Positions 13,388 to 26,400 of a stretch of DNA of 64,000 nt are shown piece by piece (position 1 is the first letter of the stretch; every line of letters starts with the position of its first letter). A program made the translations under genes and the position numbers. The stretch is from positions 61,733 through 125,732 of the forward strand of contig JASJFT010000132.1 of NCBI GenBank assembly GCA_030770425.1, in the 5' to 3' direction. The DNA is from Darksidea phi. Lineage: Eukaryota > Ascomycota > Dothideomycetes > Pleosporales > Lentitheciaceae. The notes below the pieces were generated by a model. The model made no database searches. It worked only from the letters and a program-made list of their open reading frames with translations, and was not told the origin of the DNA.

Positions 13388-13655
13388 TATAAGATCCTAG
13401 AACTAAATATAATTAACTAGAAGTTATAATAGCTAAGATAGTCTTCTAATTAACTAATAGTAGAATTAGTATATTAAAGCTATCCTAAGATAGTACTATA
13501 AGGGTATAAGAATAGAGGGTTCTTATATCTAAATAGGGCTTAGTATACTAAATAAGCTAATTACCTATTAGATTAATCCTTGGGATTACCTAATCTACTA
13601 ACTAAAATAGGAAATAAGTAAAATAACTAGGTTACCTAGGGAATAGGCCGTAATA
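13388..13655 (-). repeat. 3' LTR of H2 (268 bp)
   Basis: The termini are tataagat...cgtaata. It retains one rare TG at 13580-13581 where the other copies read TA, an unmutated RIP target. Confidence 0.92.
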
Positions 13656-14086
13656 TTATCTTTCTTCTAGAATAAGGCCTTATCCTTAAGGGCCTAGTAA
13701 ACGAATAATTAAGAAAAAATACTTTTTAAAGAGAGGAGAAGAGAAGATAGAGGGAGTAGATAGATATTTATATCTATTACTTCCTACTTAAAAAACGATT
13801 TAACTAATATCCTCTAGATTATTTTTAGAGTATATTAATATTATATAGCCCTATATATATATACTTATTTTACTATATAAATTATTATCTAAAAAATATT
13901 TTTCTAATATATATACTACGTAATATACTTAGTATATTTAAAGGGTATTATAGAATATATAAGAGGATATTAATAACTTAGTTTTCTATATTATCTAGAA
14001 GTTATATATACGTAGTTCTACTAAAGAATAAGACTTACTCCTTCTATATTTCTACCTATAGTAAAGTAAGACTATAGAGAGGTACT
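13656..14086 (-). other. 3' untranslated stretch of H2
   Basis: This is homologous to 7014-7444 in H1. It holds the polypurine tract next to the LTR on the minus strand and no recognisable coding sequence. Confidence 0.72.
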
Positions 14087-14311
14087 CTAAGCTTAAAGAT
14101 AGTTACTATAAACTCTAGATATTATACTACTTATTTTAGTAGGCTATAAAGAAGAGGAGTTCTAAGCTTAAAGGTAATTATTATAGACTCTAGACTATAT
14201 ACTATCTATTTTAGTAGACTATAAAAGAAAGGTACTCTAAATCTAGGAATAATTATCTTAAGCTCTAGATATTATAATACCTATTTTAGTAGACTATAAA
14301 GAATAGGGGTC
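14087..14311 (-). repeat. 75-bp tandem repeat, three units (H2)
   Basis: Units start at 14087, 14162 and 14237. They have the same period and sequence as the four-unit array of H1 (7445-7744). Confidence 0.9.
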
Positions 14312-15706
14312 TATACTTAATATCGGCGATTTTTCTAAGTTCCTATCTTAACTAGTACCTTATCTTCTAACTAGGGGCTAAGGAACTTATCTTATAATAT
14401 AGCTTCTAGCTACTAGACTAGCTATTTAGATAGACCTAGCTTATTAGAATACTTATTATAGAACTCTTTTATCTTTTAGACTATATTTATAAAATTACTT
14501 ATTAGATAATAAATTAAGTCTAGATTATAACCTATTTATTCTATTTAATAGTAGAGCTTACTATAAACGATCCGGCTATTAAGAATATAGACTACTAGCT
14601 ACTTAGAATACCTATTTACTTCTATAGCTAGTTCTTTAGAAAGTATTTAACTAGATAATAGATTTTATATAACTTTATATAATCTATTTATATAGAAAAT
14701 ATTATATATCTTTATATAAAAGGATAATTAGACTATATAGAAGCTATATCTTTAGTTAATAATAAGATAAGATTTATATATTTACTAGTCTAATTTTAGA
14801 CTTAGTCTTAAGGTAGTAAATCCCTTAGATATAGTATAGACTTAATCTCCTATATTAAAATCTAGAGGGTAGTATTTTTTATTAGTTTATTAGCTCTAAA
14901 CTTCCTAAGCTACTATAATATTAGCTTAGGTATAGTCGTAAATCTATTAGATTATATTAGTTTAGATTTTTATAAACTCCTAGGCTATCTATATAGTTAT
15001 ATTATTTAGTAATTTAGAGGATTTATAGATATATTCTTACTAATTCTAGTAGTAATAAGTCTTATAGCCGAATTTAATCTTAAATAGAAAAAATCCTATT
15101 ATATTATACGAAAGAATTACCTAGGTCTAATCTATACTAGATAGAAGATTAAACTAGTTATTCTAATAGAAGTTTATAAAAGAGTATAATTATTAGTTTA
15201 GCTATTAATTAAAAACTTCTATATTACTATTAGTTTATAAGTAGTAAGTTATAGATAATAACTAGTTAATTTTTATAAATCTATATAATTCTTTTATAAA
15301 GTCTAATACGAACTATAGACCTTAATCCGAGACTATAGTATATAGGGGACTAAAGACTTACTATATATATATATAGTAAAGAGTAGCTATATCTTTAATA
15401 GTAGTAGTTTTAAAATAAGATAATAAAAAAGTATATTTTAATAATCTATATATTACTACGAATATATTATTATATTTCTTATAGTTCTTTAGGAAGCTTT
15501 TAAAGTCTATAGAGATATCTTTCTATACCCTCTTAGATATAGAAAGTAGTTTAAAAAGACTTAAAATCTTATTTTAAGACTTATAACTCTATTAGTACTA
15601 TTTATAATTTCTTATATAATATTTTATATTCTTATTTATTATATTCTAATAATATAGATCTTTTAGAAGTTTAATAATTTTCTTTATATCTAGGTAAGTA
15701 GTAATC

Positions 15707-15818
15707 TATATAATATATACTATCTAAATAAAATAGATCTTAAGAAATTCTACTTTAGATACTACTAACTTCTCTTTTTAGAGAAGAAGCCTAGATAGGG
15801 TTAGAAATAGGTACTTAC
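15707..15818. repeat. 112-bp sequence before the gap, identical to 15960-16071
   Basis: I compared the last 112 bases before the N run with the first 112 bases after it (15960-16071) and found no difference. The order of sequence in H1 and H4 contains this stretch once. The simplest reading is that two contig ends overlap and were not merged. Confidence 0.93.
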
Positions 15819-15959
15819 NNNNNNNNNNNNNNNNNNNNNNNNNNNNNNNNNNNNNNNNNNNNNNNNNNNNNNNNNNNNNNNNNNNNNNNNNNNNNNNNNN
15901 NNNNNNNNNNNNNNNNNNNNNNNNNNNNNNNNNNNNNNNNNNNNNNNNNNNNNNNNNNN
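15819..15959. other. Assembly gap, 141 N
   Basis: A run of 141 N lies inside the pol relic of H2. It is flanked by the duplicated 112 bp described above, so the true gap is probably zero or negative, and the gap plus one copy (253 bp) is likely an artefact. Confidence 0.97.
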
Positions 15960-16071
15960 TATATAATATATACTATCTAAATAAAATAGATCTTAAGAAA
16001 TTCTACTTTAGATACTACTAACTTCTCTTTTTAGAGAAGAAGCCTAGATAGGGTTAGAAATAGGTACTTAC
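15960..16071. repeat. 112-bp sequence after the gap, identical to 15707-15818
   Basis: This is the second copy of the gap-flanking sequence. Beyond 16071 the pol relic of H2 continues in normal order. Confidence 0.93.
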
Positions 16072-18699
16072 GTCCTTAATAGACTAATTCTTACTCTAGT
16101 TTAAGTATAATATATATATAATTTTCGTAAAATATATAATTAAGAAGTAAATAAGAATAAACTTTAATTTTATACTTAGAATCCTAGGTATTAATAGTAG
16201 CTATTAAGGCGACTATTATAGTAAAGGTTTATCTAAAGAAGATAAAAATATAAGTCCTAGTAGCTTTATCTTTTTTCTTCTAAGTTTTTAGCTTCTTTTA
16301 TTTTTAAGAGAGAGTATTTATAATAATATTAGTAGTTTCGGGATAATAATAAATAGTATAGTAGTAGTCTATAAGCTTCTTAGCCTAGTAAATCTATTAT
16401 AAGGTTAGTTTATACTTAGTCGAGAAATACTTTAGTACCTAATAATTAGTAATAACTTAAAAGGGTTTATTTAGTTATAACTTTATAAATTAAGTTCTCT
16501 ATTTATTTAAACCTCTTATAACTATAAGTATCTCTTTATTATAGATCTTATAGTTTATTTTTATAAACTTTATTATCTTTATAAAGTAGATTATAGGTTA
16601 TTAGATTCTATTATCTTAAAGCTATATAAAAGTATCTATTAAAATACTATTACTTATATTAGTTTCTATATAGATCCTATAGTAGGACGAGTAATATCTT
16701 ATAATAATATTCGAATATAATAATATCTTACTTTTCTTAAATATAGCTCGCTCTTTAGGCCTAAAGGTATAGAATTTTCCCTTTTATAATAGTTAGGTAA
16801 GTAGGTAAACTATATAATCGTAGTCTTTTAACTACTTATAGTAGTAGTTATAAAAGTCTAAATAAACTTATAATTCTTTTAAAATTATAAATTTCTTCTA
16901 GTCTTTAATAACTACTATCTTATTAGGGTTTATATAAATTTCTTTAGTACTAATAATAAAATTTAAAAACTTTACCTTAGTAACTATAAACTTACTCTTT
17001 TTAATATTAACTTATAGTCTAGTCTTTTTAAGTTTATTTAGAATTTTACTTATATATTTCTTATACTTAAGAGAGTTCTTTAAGTAGATTAAAATATTAT
17101 CTATATAAATAATATAGATCTTATTAATTTTATTCTTAAGTACTTAATTAATATAGTACTAAAAGGTTACTAGTCTATTATATAGCCTAAAAGGTAGAAT
17201 ATAATATTTATAATTTCTATATTATATTTTAAAAGTTATAAGATCTTTTATATTAGGGTCTAATTTAATATAATAGAAGACTTAACGTATATCTAGTTTA
17301 GTAAAGATCTTTACTTTAAAAAGTTATATTAGTATCTTCTTAATTAAGAGAATAATTATAATATTTTTTTTTATAATTATATTAATTTTTTAGTAGTTAA
17401 TATAAAATCTCTATTTCTCTTCTAGCTTCTTAACGAATAAGACGGGTAAGATAAAGTTAGTATTACTAGTTATAATAAAGTTCTTTTTTAGATACTCTTT
17501 TAAGTAAGCTTTTAGTAGCTTTAGATATTTAAGAAATATATTATAAAGTAAACTTATACTAAACTTACTTATATTATTCTCTAGAATAATTTTATAGTTA
17601 ATATTCTTTCTTTTAAAGGATAACTTATCTAAGTTAATCTTAAAGAAGTAGTTTAGAATAGCTTCTACGTAATCTTTATAAGGGAGCTTTTTTACTATTA
17701 TATCTTATATATTCTATTCTATTAAGTCTTCTACTAAGTCTTTTAACTATCTATTTTTAATTAATAAGTTAACTTTATATAGACTAGTAACTTTTAGTAT
17801 AACTTCTTTCTTATTTATAAGCTTCTATATATTAAAAGGCTTAAGAAAATATATATTAAATTTATTACTAGTAATCTACCCTAATAGATTATTAGAAATA
17901 GGTATTACTTTTTTTTTCTTTCTATTATTTTTTTAGTAATCTTATTAGCTTTTCTTAGATTTAATACCTTTTAAATTATTATTAGTATTATTATCTATAT
18001 TTCTTTATATTTCCTTAGAAGTAGTTTATTAGTTCTTTATTATCTATAATAGAACTTTAGTAAACTTATAAACCTTCTTTTAAAAGATTATAAAGGCTTT
18101 AATAGGAATCTCTAAATTAAGTATTAGATTCTTTTTAAATAAGTAGGTCTTCTTCTATACTTTAATCTACTAATTAATTAAATTATTATAATATAAAGTA
18201 TTATTCTAGTATTCTAGCTCTAATATTAGATCTAGCTTCTTTATAGTAGTTAGATTATATTTTATCTACTTTAAAGTATTATCTAATTAATATAAAGTCT
18301 AGTTATAGTAGTTAATTAAGAATTAGATTTACTTAAAGAATTTTTATTTAAGTATTATATTATAATACCTAAACTTATAGAATAGAAACTAGATAGATAT
18401 ATTCTTTTTCTAGATTAATAGATTAGCTTAGATAGTTATATTAACTAAATAACTATATTTCCTATTAAACCTATTAAGAGGGATTAGTTTCTTTAATTAA
18501 TAGAAGATAGGTTTTAGCTTTTTCTTTACTACTTTTAAATATTTAGAGTAGACTAGTAGGTATATACTAGTATTACTATTTACTAATCCTCTTAGCTATA
18601 TAGCTAGACTATTTACTACGAGTTAAATAGAGAGTATAAATAATTTTAAATTAATAAGCTATAATATCTTAATAAGCTATTAATAATTAAAGAGTTCGA

Positions 18700-20900
18700 T
18701 TACTCCTATATAGGCTACTAGGAAGAAGTTCTCTCTTAGTAACTTTTATTTTTTAATACTATAGAGAAGGCGTTAGAGTTATACTCTAAACTACTTTTCT
18801 CTTTATATAAAGAGTCTAAATAAGCTTCTTCTTTAAAATTATTAGAAAAGATAGTATTAACTTTTACTTCTATAATATTTTATATTACTTTATATATAAT
18901 ATAGTTAGGGTAATTTTACTATTTATTCCTTTTCCTATAATTAAAGTAATAGTTTTACTTTTTATATTTTTTAAAAGAGTAGTTATAGAGCTTAGAGGTA
19001 TCTTTAAAATAAATAAACTTCTTTTTCTATTTATTAAAGAAGAGCTTACTTATAGTTAGCTACTTTCTCTTAGAAGTAATTAATTAGTTACTTTAGACGA
19101 GTTAGGTCTTTTAGTACTAATTATTCTTAAATAGTATTTTATTAGTTAAAGTTATATATTTATAAAGCTTATTAAAGGTAGAATTACTATTATTAAATAA
19201 ATCTATCTTATTTCTTAGCTCGAAGTAGAGCTTATCTATAAATTCTTTATTTTACTAGTAGTAAGATAGGTAAACCTCTATTATTAAATATTTAAAATTC
19301 TTAATAAAGTTATTAACTTTACTAAATATATTTATACGTAGTTAGTAAAATTTAACTTTTACTTTCTTCTTTATATAGGGATCTTTATAGTATTTTTTAA
19401 TATATTCTAATAGATTTATATTAAATATAAAGTCTACTTCTTCTTCTCTAGAATTTAGCTATATCTAAATATAGTCTTTTACTAGGCCTATTAGTTAGAA
19501 TATAATATAAACTTAATAAATCTTAGCTATTTATTAGAAGGTTTCTTAAGTATATTAGTTCTTATTAATTATAAGTTTTTACTTTATATTATAGAGCTAG
19601 TTCTTTAACTTAAACTCTTTATTATTTTTAAATAAGATAAGGTTAAGATAGAACGTAGTCTTCTAAGAGCTAGAGATTTATAAAGAGTTACTTTAGTAAT
19701 TTTCTATAATATTCTTCTCCTAAATAAGAATCTATATTTTATTATCTAAGATAATAATTATAAACTCTAGTAAGACTAATAGAGATCTTATAGAAAGAAT
19801 ACTAGAGTAGAGAGTAAAAGTATTTTTTATTTTCTCTATAGTAAAGGATAGTATCTTTAAATCTAATAGATACTTATAAAGATTCTTATTAGATAAAGAA
19901 GTTAATATTAGATCTAAAAATATAATTAGTTTAATAATTAGCTTTTTTTATAAGAAGTTTAACTAGAAGGTTAGATACTAAATTAAATTCTACTAAAATC
20001 TTCCTAGAAGTCCGGGGGTTTAAAAAAGAATATAATAAATAAGAGAGGTCCTTTAAAAGCTAATATTTAGATTATTTAGCTATATTATTATAGAAGGGAG
20101 TCCTACCTCCTTTATATCTTATCTATTATTAGAGTTATATTATAATAGTAGAACCTCGAAAGTAAACTTAGAGTTATACTAAGAAAGGACTATAAGTCTA
20201 ATCTTAGTATAAATAATTATAGGAGAGGACTACTTAAGGTCTTTCTCTAAATTCTACTATCTACTTATAGTTTTCTAGACTTATTAGAGCTCTTCTTATA
20301 GCTTTTTAACTTATCTTTTATAGTTATTTCTTTTCTTAACTAATTAGTTAAACTTATTAGTTATAGTATTTATAAAAGTATTTTTACTAACTATACCTAC
20401 TTCTATAGTACTTACTAGTCTCTTAGCTATAATAAGACGGAAATTATTATCTATTAGAATATTAGTAACTAGGTTAGATTCCTCCTAGGTAGCTAGTATA
20501 TCCCGAACTATATTATAGTTTAGAAGTTCTTTCTATCCTTCTATATTTATTAAATAGAAGATTTAGAATCTATTTTCTTCTTTAAGTAATTTAACCCTCT
20601 TAACGTACTTATTAATCTTTTCTTCGAAACTATCTTTATTTATACTTTCTTTTTAAGAGAGAAAGATAGTCTTAAGAGTCTAGAGGTTAATATATATTTC
20701 TTTATTAATAAATATCTCTAAGAGAATTAATTTATAGGTCTTAGTTAGCTTTTACTAGTATACTTTCTCTTTAAAGGAGAATATCTTACTTCTAGTCTAG
20801 CTCTAAGACCTAGTCTAAGCTCGTATACTTCTCGCCCTACTTAAGATTTAGTTTAGAATCTTATTCTTTTCTTTACCTTTCTTCTATAGGGAGGGCTTAT
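18700..20900 (-). pseudogene. gypsy Gag relic, H2
   Basis: This uninterrupted Gag relic on the minus strand is homologous to H4 from about 55950 to 57880. It includes the coiled-coil-like N-terminal part (about 20390-20270) and the tyrosine-rich former zinc-knuckle block near 18960-19020. From about 20900 to 21248 lies the non-coding leader next to the 5' LTR. Boundaries are approximate because no ATG survives. Confidence 0.68.
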
Positions 20901-21248
20901 AGAAGGGTAGTTTATTTAGTAGAGTAGACTTTAAAGGGCCTATCTAGTTTAGGAAATCTACTATCTTATCGTTATACTAATTTAATAATTTAGTTAATCG
21001 TATAAAGATAAATTTATTATAAGGTTTAGAATATAGGCCTAATTCTATATAATACTTTTATAGGTCCCTTCTCTTTAAAGAAGATACTAGGTACTCTAGT
21101 AATATTAAGGCTTAAAGTAGTCGATTTTAAGACTTATTTAAGGAAGTATTATATACTATCTACCCTAAGTACTATAGATCTCTAGAAATTTAGAGGGGGT
21201 TAATATTTAGCTACTATCTTTAGTTAAAAGTTAGAGATCTTAGAATAA

Positions 21249-21516
21249 TATAAGATCTTAGAACTAAATATAATTAACTAGAAGTTATAATAGCTAAGAT
21301 AGCCTTCTAATTAACTAATAGTAGAATTAGTATATTAAAGCTATTCTAAGATAGTACTATAAGGGTATAAGAATAGAAGGTTCTTATACCTAAATAGGAC
21401 TTAGCGCGCTAAATAAGCTAACTACCTATTAGATTAATCCTTAGGATTACCTAATCTACTAACTAAAATAGGAAATAAGTAAAATAACTAGGTTATCTAG
21501 GGAATAGGTTATAATA
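21249..21516 (-). repeat. 5' LTR of H2 (268 bp)
   Basis: This is the same length as the other H-family LTRs of this cluster. Its outer end reads ttataata where the others have cgtaata, again a transition. It is followed by the TSD gttat. Confidence 0.92.
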
Positions 21517-22509
21517 GTTATAAGGAAGAACTACTTAAAATTTTTCTCTAAACTTTACTATCTACTTATAATTCTCTAGACTTATTAAAACTCTTTTTAT
21601 AACTTTTTAACTTATCTTTTATAATTATTCTTTTTCTTAACTAATTAGTTAAACTTATTAGTTATAGCGTTTATAAAGGCGTTTCTACTAATTATATCTA
21701 TTCTTATAGTATTTACTAGTCTTTTAGCTATAATAAGATAAAGACTATTATTTATTAAGATATTAATAATTAGATTAAATCTCTTCTAGGTAGCTAATAT
21801 ATTCTAAATTATATTATAGTCTAAAAGTTCTTCCTATTCTTTAGTATTTATTAAATAGAAGATTTAAGATCTATTTTCTTCTTAGAGTAATTTAATCCTT
21901 TTAATATACTTATTAATCTTCTTCTTAAAACTATCTTTACTTATATTCTTCTCTTAAGAGAGAAAGATAATCTTAAGAGTCTAGAGGTTAATATATATAT
22001 CTTTATTAATAAATATCTCTAAGGAGGTTAGTTTATAAATCTTAGTTAGCTTTTACTAGTATACTTTTTTCTTAAAGAAGAGCTTCTAGCTTTTAACTCT
22101 ACTTTAAGTCCTACTTATAGCTTATATATTTATTATTTAGCTTATTACTTATATCTTATCTTTATCTTTCTTCTATAGAAAGATAGAGTAGAAGGACTAT
22201 TTATTAAATAGACTAAATTTTAAAGGGTCTACTTAGTCCTTAGTATCTACTATCTTATTAGTATACTAATTTAATAATTTAGTTAATCGTATAAAGATAA
22301 GTTAATTATAGGGTTTAAAATATAGATTTCTTCTTTCTAAAGAAGGTACTAGGCGCTCTAGTAATCTTAAGGCTTAAAGTAGTTAATTTTAAGACTTATC
22401 TAAGAGAGTCCTATATACTATCTACCCTAAGTACTATAAATCTCTAAGGATTTTAGAGAGTTAATATTTAGCTACTATTTCTAGCCGAAAATTAAAGATC
22501 TTAGAATAA
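21517..22509 (-). pseudogene. H1 leader and N-terminal Gag relic, beyond H2
   Basis: This is the remaining 5' part of H1: N-terminal gag (about 21520-21920) and the leader up to the 5' LTR, homologous to H2 about 20225-21248 and to H4 55364-56395. It contains exactly what H1 lacks at 7014-13387, which is the basis for treating H2 as an insertion rather than the cluster as a tandem duplication. Confidence 0.78.
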
Positions 22510-22777
22510 TATAAGATTCTAGAACTAAGTATAATTAACTAAGAGTTATAATAGCTAAGATAGTCTTCTAATTAACTAATAGTAGAATTAATATATTAAA
22601 GCTATTCTAAGATAGCGTTATAAGGGTATAAGAGTAGAGGATTCTTATACCTAAATAGAGCTTAACGCGCTAAATAAGCTAATTAACTATTAGACTAATT
22701 CTTAGGATTATCTAATCTACTGAATAAAATAGAAAATAAGTAAAATAACTAGGTTACCTAGAAAATAGACCGTAATA
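22510..22777 (-). repeat. 5' LTR of H1 (268 bp)
   Basis: The plus-strand ends are tataagat...cgtaata. It is followed at 22778-22782 by attat, the right TSD of H1. Confidence 0.92.
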
Positions 22778-22999
22778 ATTATAAGATTAGTATATTATAG
22801 AATCTATATTAGAAGTAAGCTATATAGTAAGTATAAGATATTAGTCGCCTTAATATATAATATCTTACTATAAAATATAGTAAATAAAGTAATATTAAGA
22901 GATTAGATAATACTTAATAGTATATAATACCTTATAGTAAAATATAGTAAATAAGACTTAAACTAGATTAAATAGGAATTCTAAAGAGAACTACTAATA
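22778..22999 (-). repeat. 5' LTR of element E, outer part (222 bp including TSD)
   Basis: This is the outer part of E's 5' LTR after the H1 insertion. Read inverted it aligns with D's 3' LTR from 63552 to about 63773. It ends at 22999 with the expected LTR terminus, and H3 sequence begins directly after it, so E is inserted in H3. The right TSD of E would be aatct (23000-23004), where H4 has gattt at 57408-57412. Confidence 0.85.
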
Positions 23000-23480
23000 A
23001 ATCTATTTAATAATAGTAATTTTATTTTTAGTAAGCTCTATAAATATATAACTTTAATTAATAAAATACTACTTAAGAATAACTAGTACTAAAAGACCTA
23101 GCTTATCTAAAATAATTAATTAGCTATTTTTAAGAAAAAGTAGTTAACTATAAGTAGGTCCTTCTTTAATAAATTAGAAAAGAAGTTTATTTACTTTAAA
23201 GATATATTTAAACTTTATAATTACTCTTTTAAAAAGTATAAAAAGTAAAACTATTACTTTAATTATAAAAAAAGAAATAAATAGTAAAACTATCTTAACT
23301 ATATTATATAAAAAATAATATAGAATATTATAAAAGTAGAAGTTAATACTATCTTCTTTAATAATTTTAAGAAAGAAACTTATTTAGACTCTTTATATAA
23401 AGAGGAAAGTAATTTAGAATATAACTTTAATATCTTCTTTATAGTATTAAAAAATAAAAGTTATTAAAAAAGAGCTTCTT
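23000..23480 (+). pseudogene. gypsy Gag relic (C-terminal part), H3
   Basis: This corresponds to H4 57408 to about 57880. The former zinc-knuckle segment, now tyrosine-rich, is near 23235-23320. In-frame TAA/TAG are frequent. Confidence 0.68.
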
Positions 23481-26400
23481 TCTAGTAGTTTATATAGGAG
23501 TAATTAAATTTTTTAATTATTAATAACTTATTAAGATAGTATAGTTTATTAATTTAAAATTATTTATATTTTTTATTTAATTTATAGTAAATAGTCTAGC
23601 TATATAACTAAAGAGATTAGTAGATAGTAGTACTAGTATATACCTATTAATCTACTTTAAATATTTAAAAGTAGTAAAGAAAAAGTTAAAACTAGTCTTT
23701 TATTAATTAAAGAAACTAATTCCTCTTAATAGATTTAATAGGAAATATAGTTATTTAATTAATATAACTATCTAAGCTAATCTATTAATCTAAGAAAAGA
23801 ATATATTTATTTAATTTCTTTTCTATAAACTTAAATATTATAATATAATATTTAAAAGAAAATTCTTCGAGTAAATTTAGTTCTTAATTAACTATTATAA
23901 TTAGACTATATACTAACTAGATAATATTTTAAAGTAAATAAAATATAACCTAATTATTATAGAAAAGTTAGACTTAAAGCTAGAGCTAGAATACTAGAAT
24001 AATACTTTATATTATAATAACTTAATTAATTAATAGATTAAAGTATAGAAGAAGATCTACTTATTTAAAAAGAATTTAATATTTAATTTAAAATTTTTTA
24101 TTAAAATTCTTATAATTTTCTAAAAGAAGGTTTATAAGTTTATTAAAGCCTTATTATAAGTAATAAAGAATTAGTAGACTACTTCTAAAGAAATATAAAA
24201 GAATATAAATAATAATACTAATAATAATTTAAAAAGTATTAAATTTAAAAAAAGCTAATAAGATTACTAAAAAAATAATAGAAAGAAAAGAAAAGTAATA
24301 TCTATTCCTAATAACCTACTAGAGTAGACTACTAGTAATAAATTTAATATATATTTTCTTAAGCCCTTTAATATATAGAAGCTTATAGATAAGAAAAAGA
24401 TTATACTAAAAGTTACTAGTTTATATAAAGTTAACTTATTTATTAAAAATAAATAATTAAAAGACTTAGTAGAATAGAATATATAAGATATAATAATAGA
24501 AAAGCTCTCTTATAAAGATTATATAGGGGTTATTCTAAACTACTTCTTAAAAGTTAACTTAGATAAGCTATCTTCTAAAAGAAAGAATATTAATTATAAA
24601 ATTATTCTTAAGAATAATATAAGTAAATTTAGTATAAGTTTACTCTATAATATATTCCTTAAATATCTAAAGTTATTAAAAGCTTATTTAGAAGAGTATC
24701 TAAAGAAAAACTTTATTATAACTAGTAATATTAATTTTATCTTATCTATTCTATTTATTAAGAAGTTAAAAGAGGGATAAAAATTTTATATTAACTACTA
24801 GAAAATTAATATAGTTATAAAGAAGAATATTATAATTATTCTTTTAATTAAAGAAATAATAATATAACTTTCTAAAGTAAAGATATTTACTAAGATAAAT
24901 ATATATTAACTCTTTTATTATATTAGACTAGATTTTAATATAAAAGATCTTATAACTTTTAAAATATAATATAAGAATTATAAATATTATATTTTACCTT
25001 TTAAACTATATAATATACTAGTAATCTTTTAGTATTATATTAATTAAGTATTTAAGAATAAAATTAATAAGATTTATATTATTTATATAGATAATATTTT
25101 AATCTACTTAGAAAACCTCTTTAAATATAGAAAATATATAAGTAAAATTCTAAATAAGTTTAAAAAGACTAAACTATAAATTAATATTAAAAAGAATAAG
25201 TTTATAATTACTAAAATAAAGTTCTTAAATTTTATTATTAATATTAAAGAGATTTATATAGACCTTAATAAGATAGTAACTATTAAAAACTAGAAGAAAC
25301 TTATAACTTTAAAAGAACTATAAGTTTACTTAAACTTCTATAACTACTATTATAAGTAGTTAAAAAACTATAATTATATAGTTTATCTATTTATCTAACT
25401 ATTATAAAAGAGAAAATTTTATACCTTTAAATCTAAAGAACGAGCTATATTTAAAAAAAATAAGATATTATTATATTTAAATATTATTATAAGATATTAC
25501 TTATTCTATTATAGAACTTATATAGAAACTAATATAAGTAATAGTATTTTAATAAATATCTTTATATAGTTCTAAGATAATAGAATCTAATAATCTATAA
25601 TTTACTTTATAAAGATAATAAAGTTTATAGAAATAAACTATAAGATTTATAATAAAAAGATACTTATAGTTATAAAAGAATTAAATAAATAAAGAACTTA
25701 GCTTATAAGATTATAATTAAATAAACTCTTTTAAGTTATTATTAATTACTAAGTATTAGAGTATTTCTTAACTAAATATAAATTAATTTTATATTAGACT
25801 TACTAGACTAAGAAGCTTATAAACTACTATTATATTATTTATTATTACTTTAAAACTATTAATATTATTATAAATATCCTTTCTTAAAAATAGAAGAAGT
25901 AAAAAACTTAAAAGAAAAAAGATAAAACTATTAGAATTTATATCTTTATTCTCTTTAGATAAATCTTTATTATAATAGTTATCTTAATAGTTACTACTAA
26001 TACTTAAGATCCCGAGTATAAAATTAAAACTTATTCTTATTTACTTCTTAACTATATACTTTATAAAAATTATATATATATTATACTTAAATTAAAGTAA
26101 GAATTAGCTTATTAAGAATATAAGTATTTATTTCTAACTCTATTTAGACTTCTTCTTTAAAAAGAGAAGTTAGTAGTATCTAAAGTAGGGTTTCTTAAGA
26201 CCTATCTTATTTAAATAGTATATACTATATAGATTACTACTTATCTAGATATAAAAAAAACTATTAGACTTTTAAAAGATCTATACTATTAAAATATAAT
26301 AAATAAGAATATAAATATTATATAAGAAACTATTAATAATACTAATAAAGTTATAAGTTTTAAGATAAAATTCTAAGTCTTCTTAAACTACTTTTTATAT

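Larger units (their letters stand above)
14312..18700 (-). pseudogene. gypsy Pol relic with chromodomain, H2
   Basis: This minus-strand Pol relic has the same order as H1: chromodomain about 14600-14400, integrase about 15700-14870, RNase H about 16740-16330, RT about 17600-17030. The scaffold gap at 15819-15959 falls just upstream of the integrase core. The RT box near 17098-17115 reads YIDN. Many TAA/TAG and no start codon make it non-functional. Confidence 0.78.
13388..21516 (-). mobile_element. Element H2 (inner): Ty3/gypsy chromovirus inserted in H1
   Basis: This is a full-length H-family copy on the minus strand: 3' LTR 13388-13655, internal 13656-21248, 5' LTR 21249-21516, both LTRs 268 bp. 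The flanking 5 bp are gttac (13383-13387) and gttat (21517-21521), a TSD with one C/T difference. The empty site is intact in H4 (ataac at 56391-56395). The internal region measures 7593 bp as given. Removing 141 N and a 112-bp duplicated flank leaves 7340 bp, in line with H1 (7.36 kb) and H4 (7334 bp). Confidence 0.93.
6746..22777 (-). mobile_element. Element H1 (outer): Ty3/gypsy chromovirus, interrupted by H2
   Basis: This is a complete H-family gypsy element on the minus strand: 3' LTR 6746-7013, internal 7014-13387 plus 21522-22509, 5' LTR 22510-22777. Both LTRs are 268 bp. It is flanked by a perfect 5-bp TSD, attat at 6741-6745 and 22778-22782, and the uninterrupted target survives in D's LTR at 63769-63773. 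With H2 removed the internal region is about 7.36 kb, against 7.33 kb in H4. It lies within E's 5' LTR. What looks like a four-LTR tandem array is explained by H2 having inserted into H1 in the same orientation. Confidence 0.92.

Noticed and set aside
15707..16071. A genuine 112-bp direct repeat in H2
   Set aside because: It is perfectly identical on both sides of an N run, single copy in H1/H4, and its removal restores the expected element length.
6746..22777. Tandem duplication or LTR-LTR recombination array of family H
   Set aside because: The outer pieces are complementary halves of one element, the middle unit has a TSD, and H4 shows the empty site. A same-family insertion is simpler.
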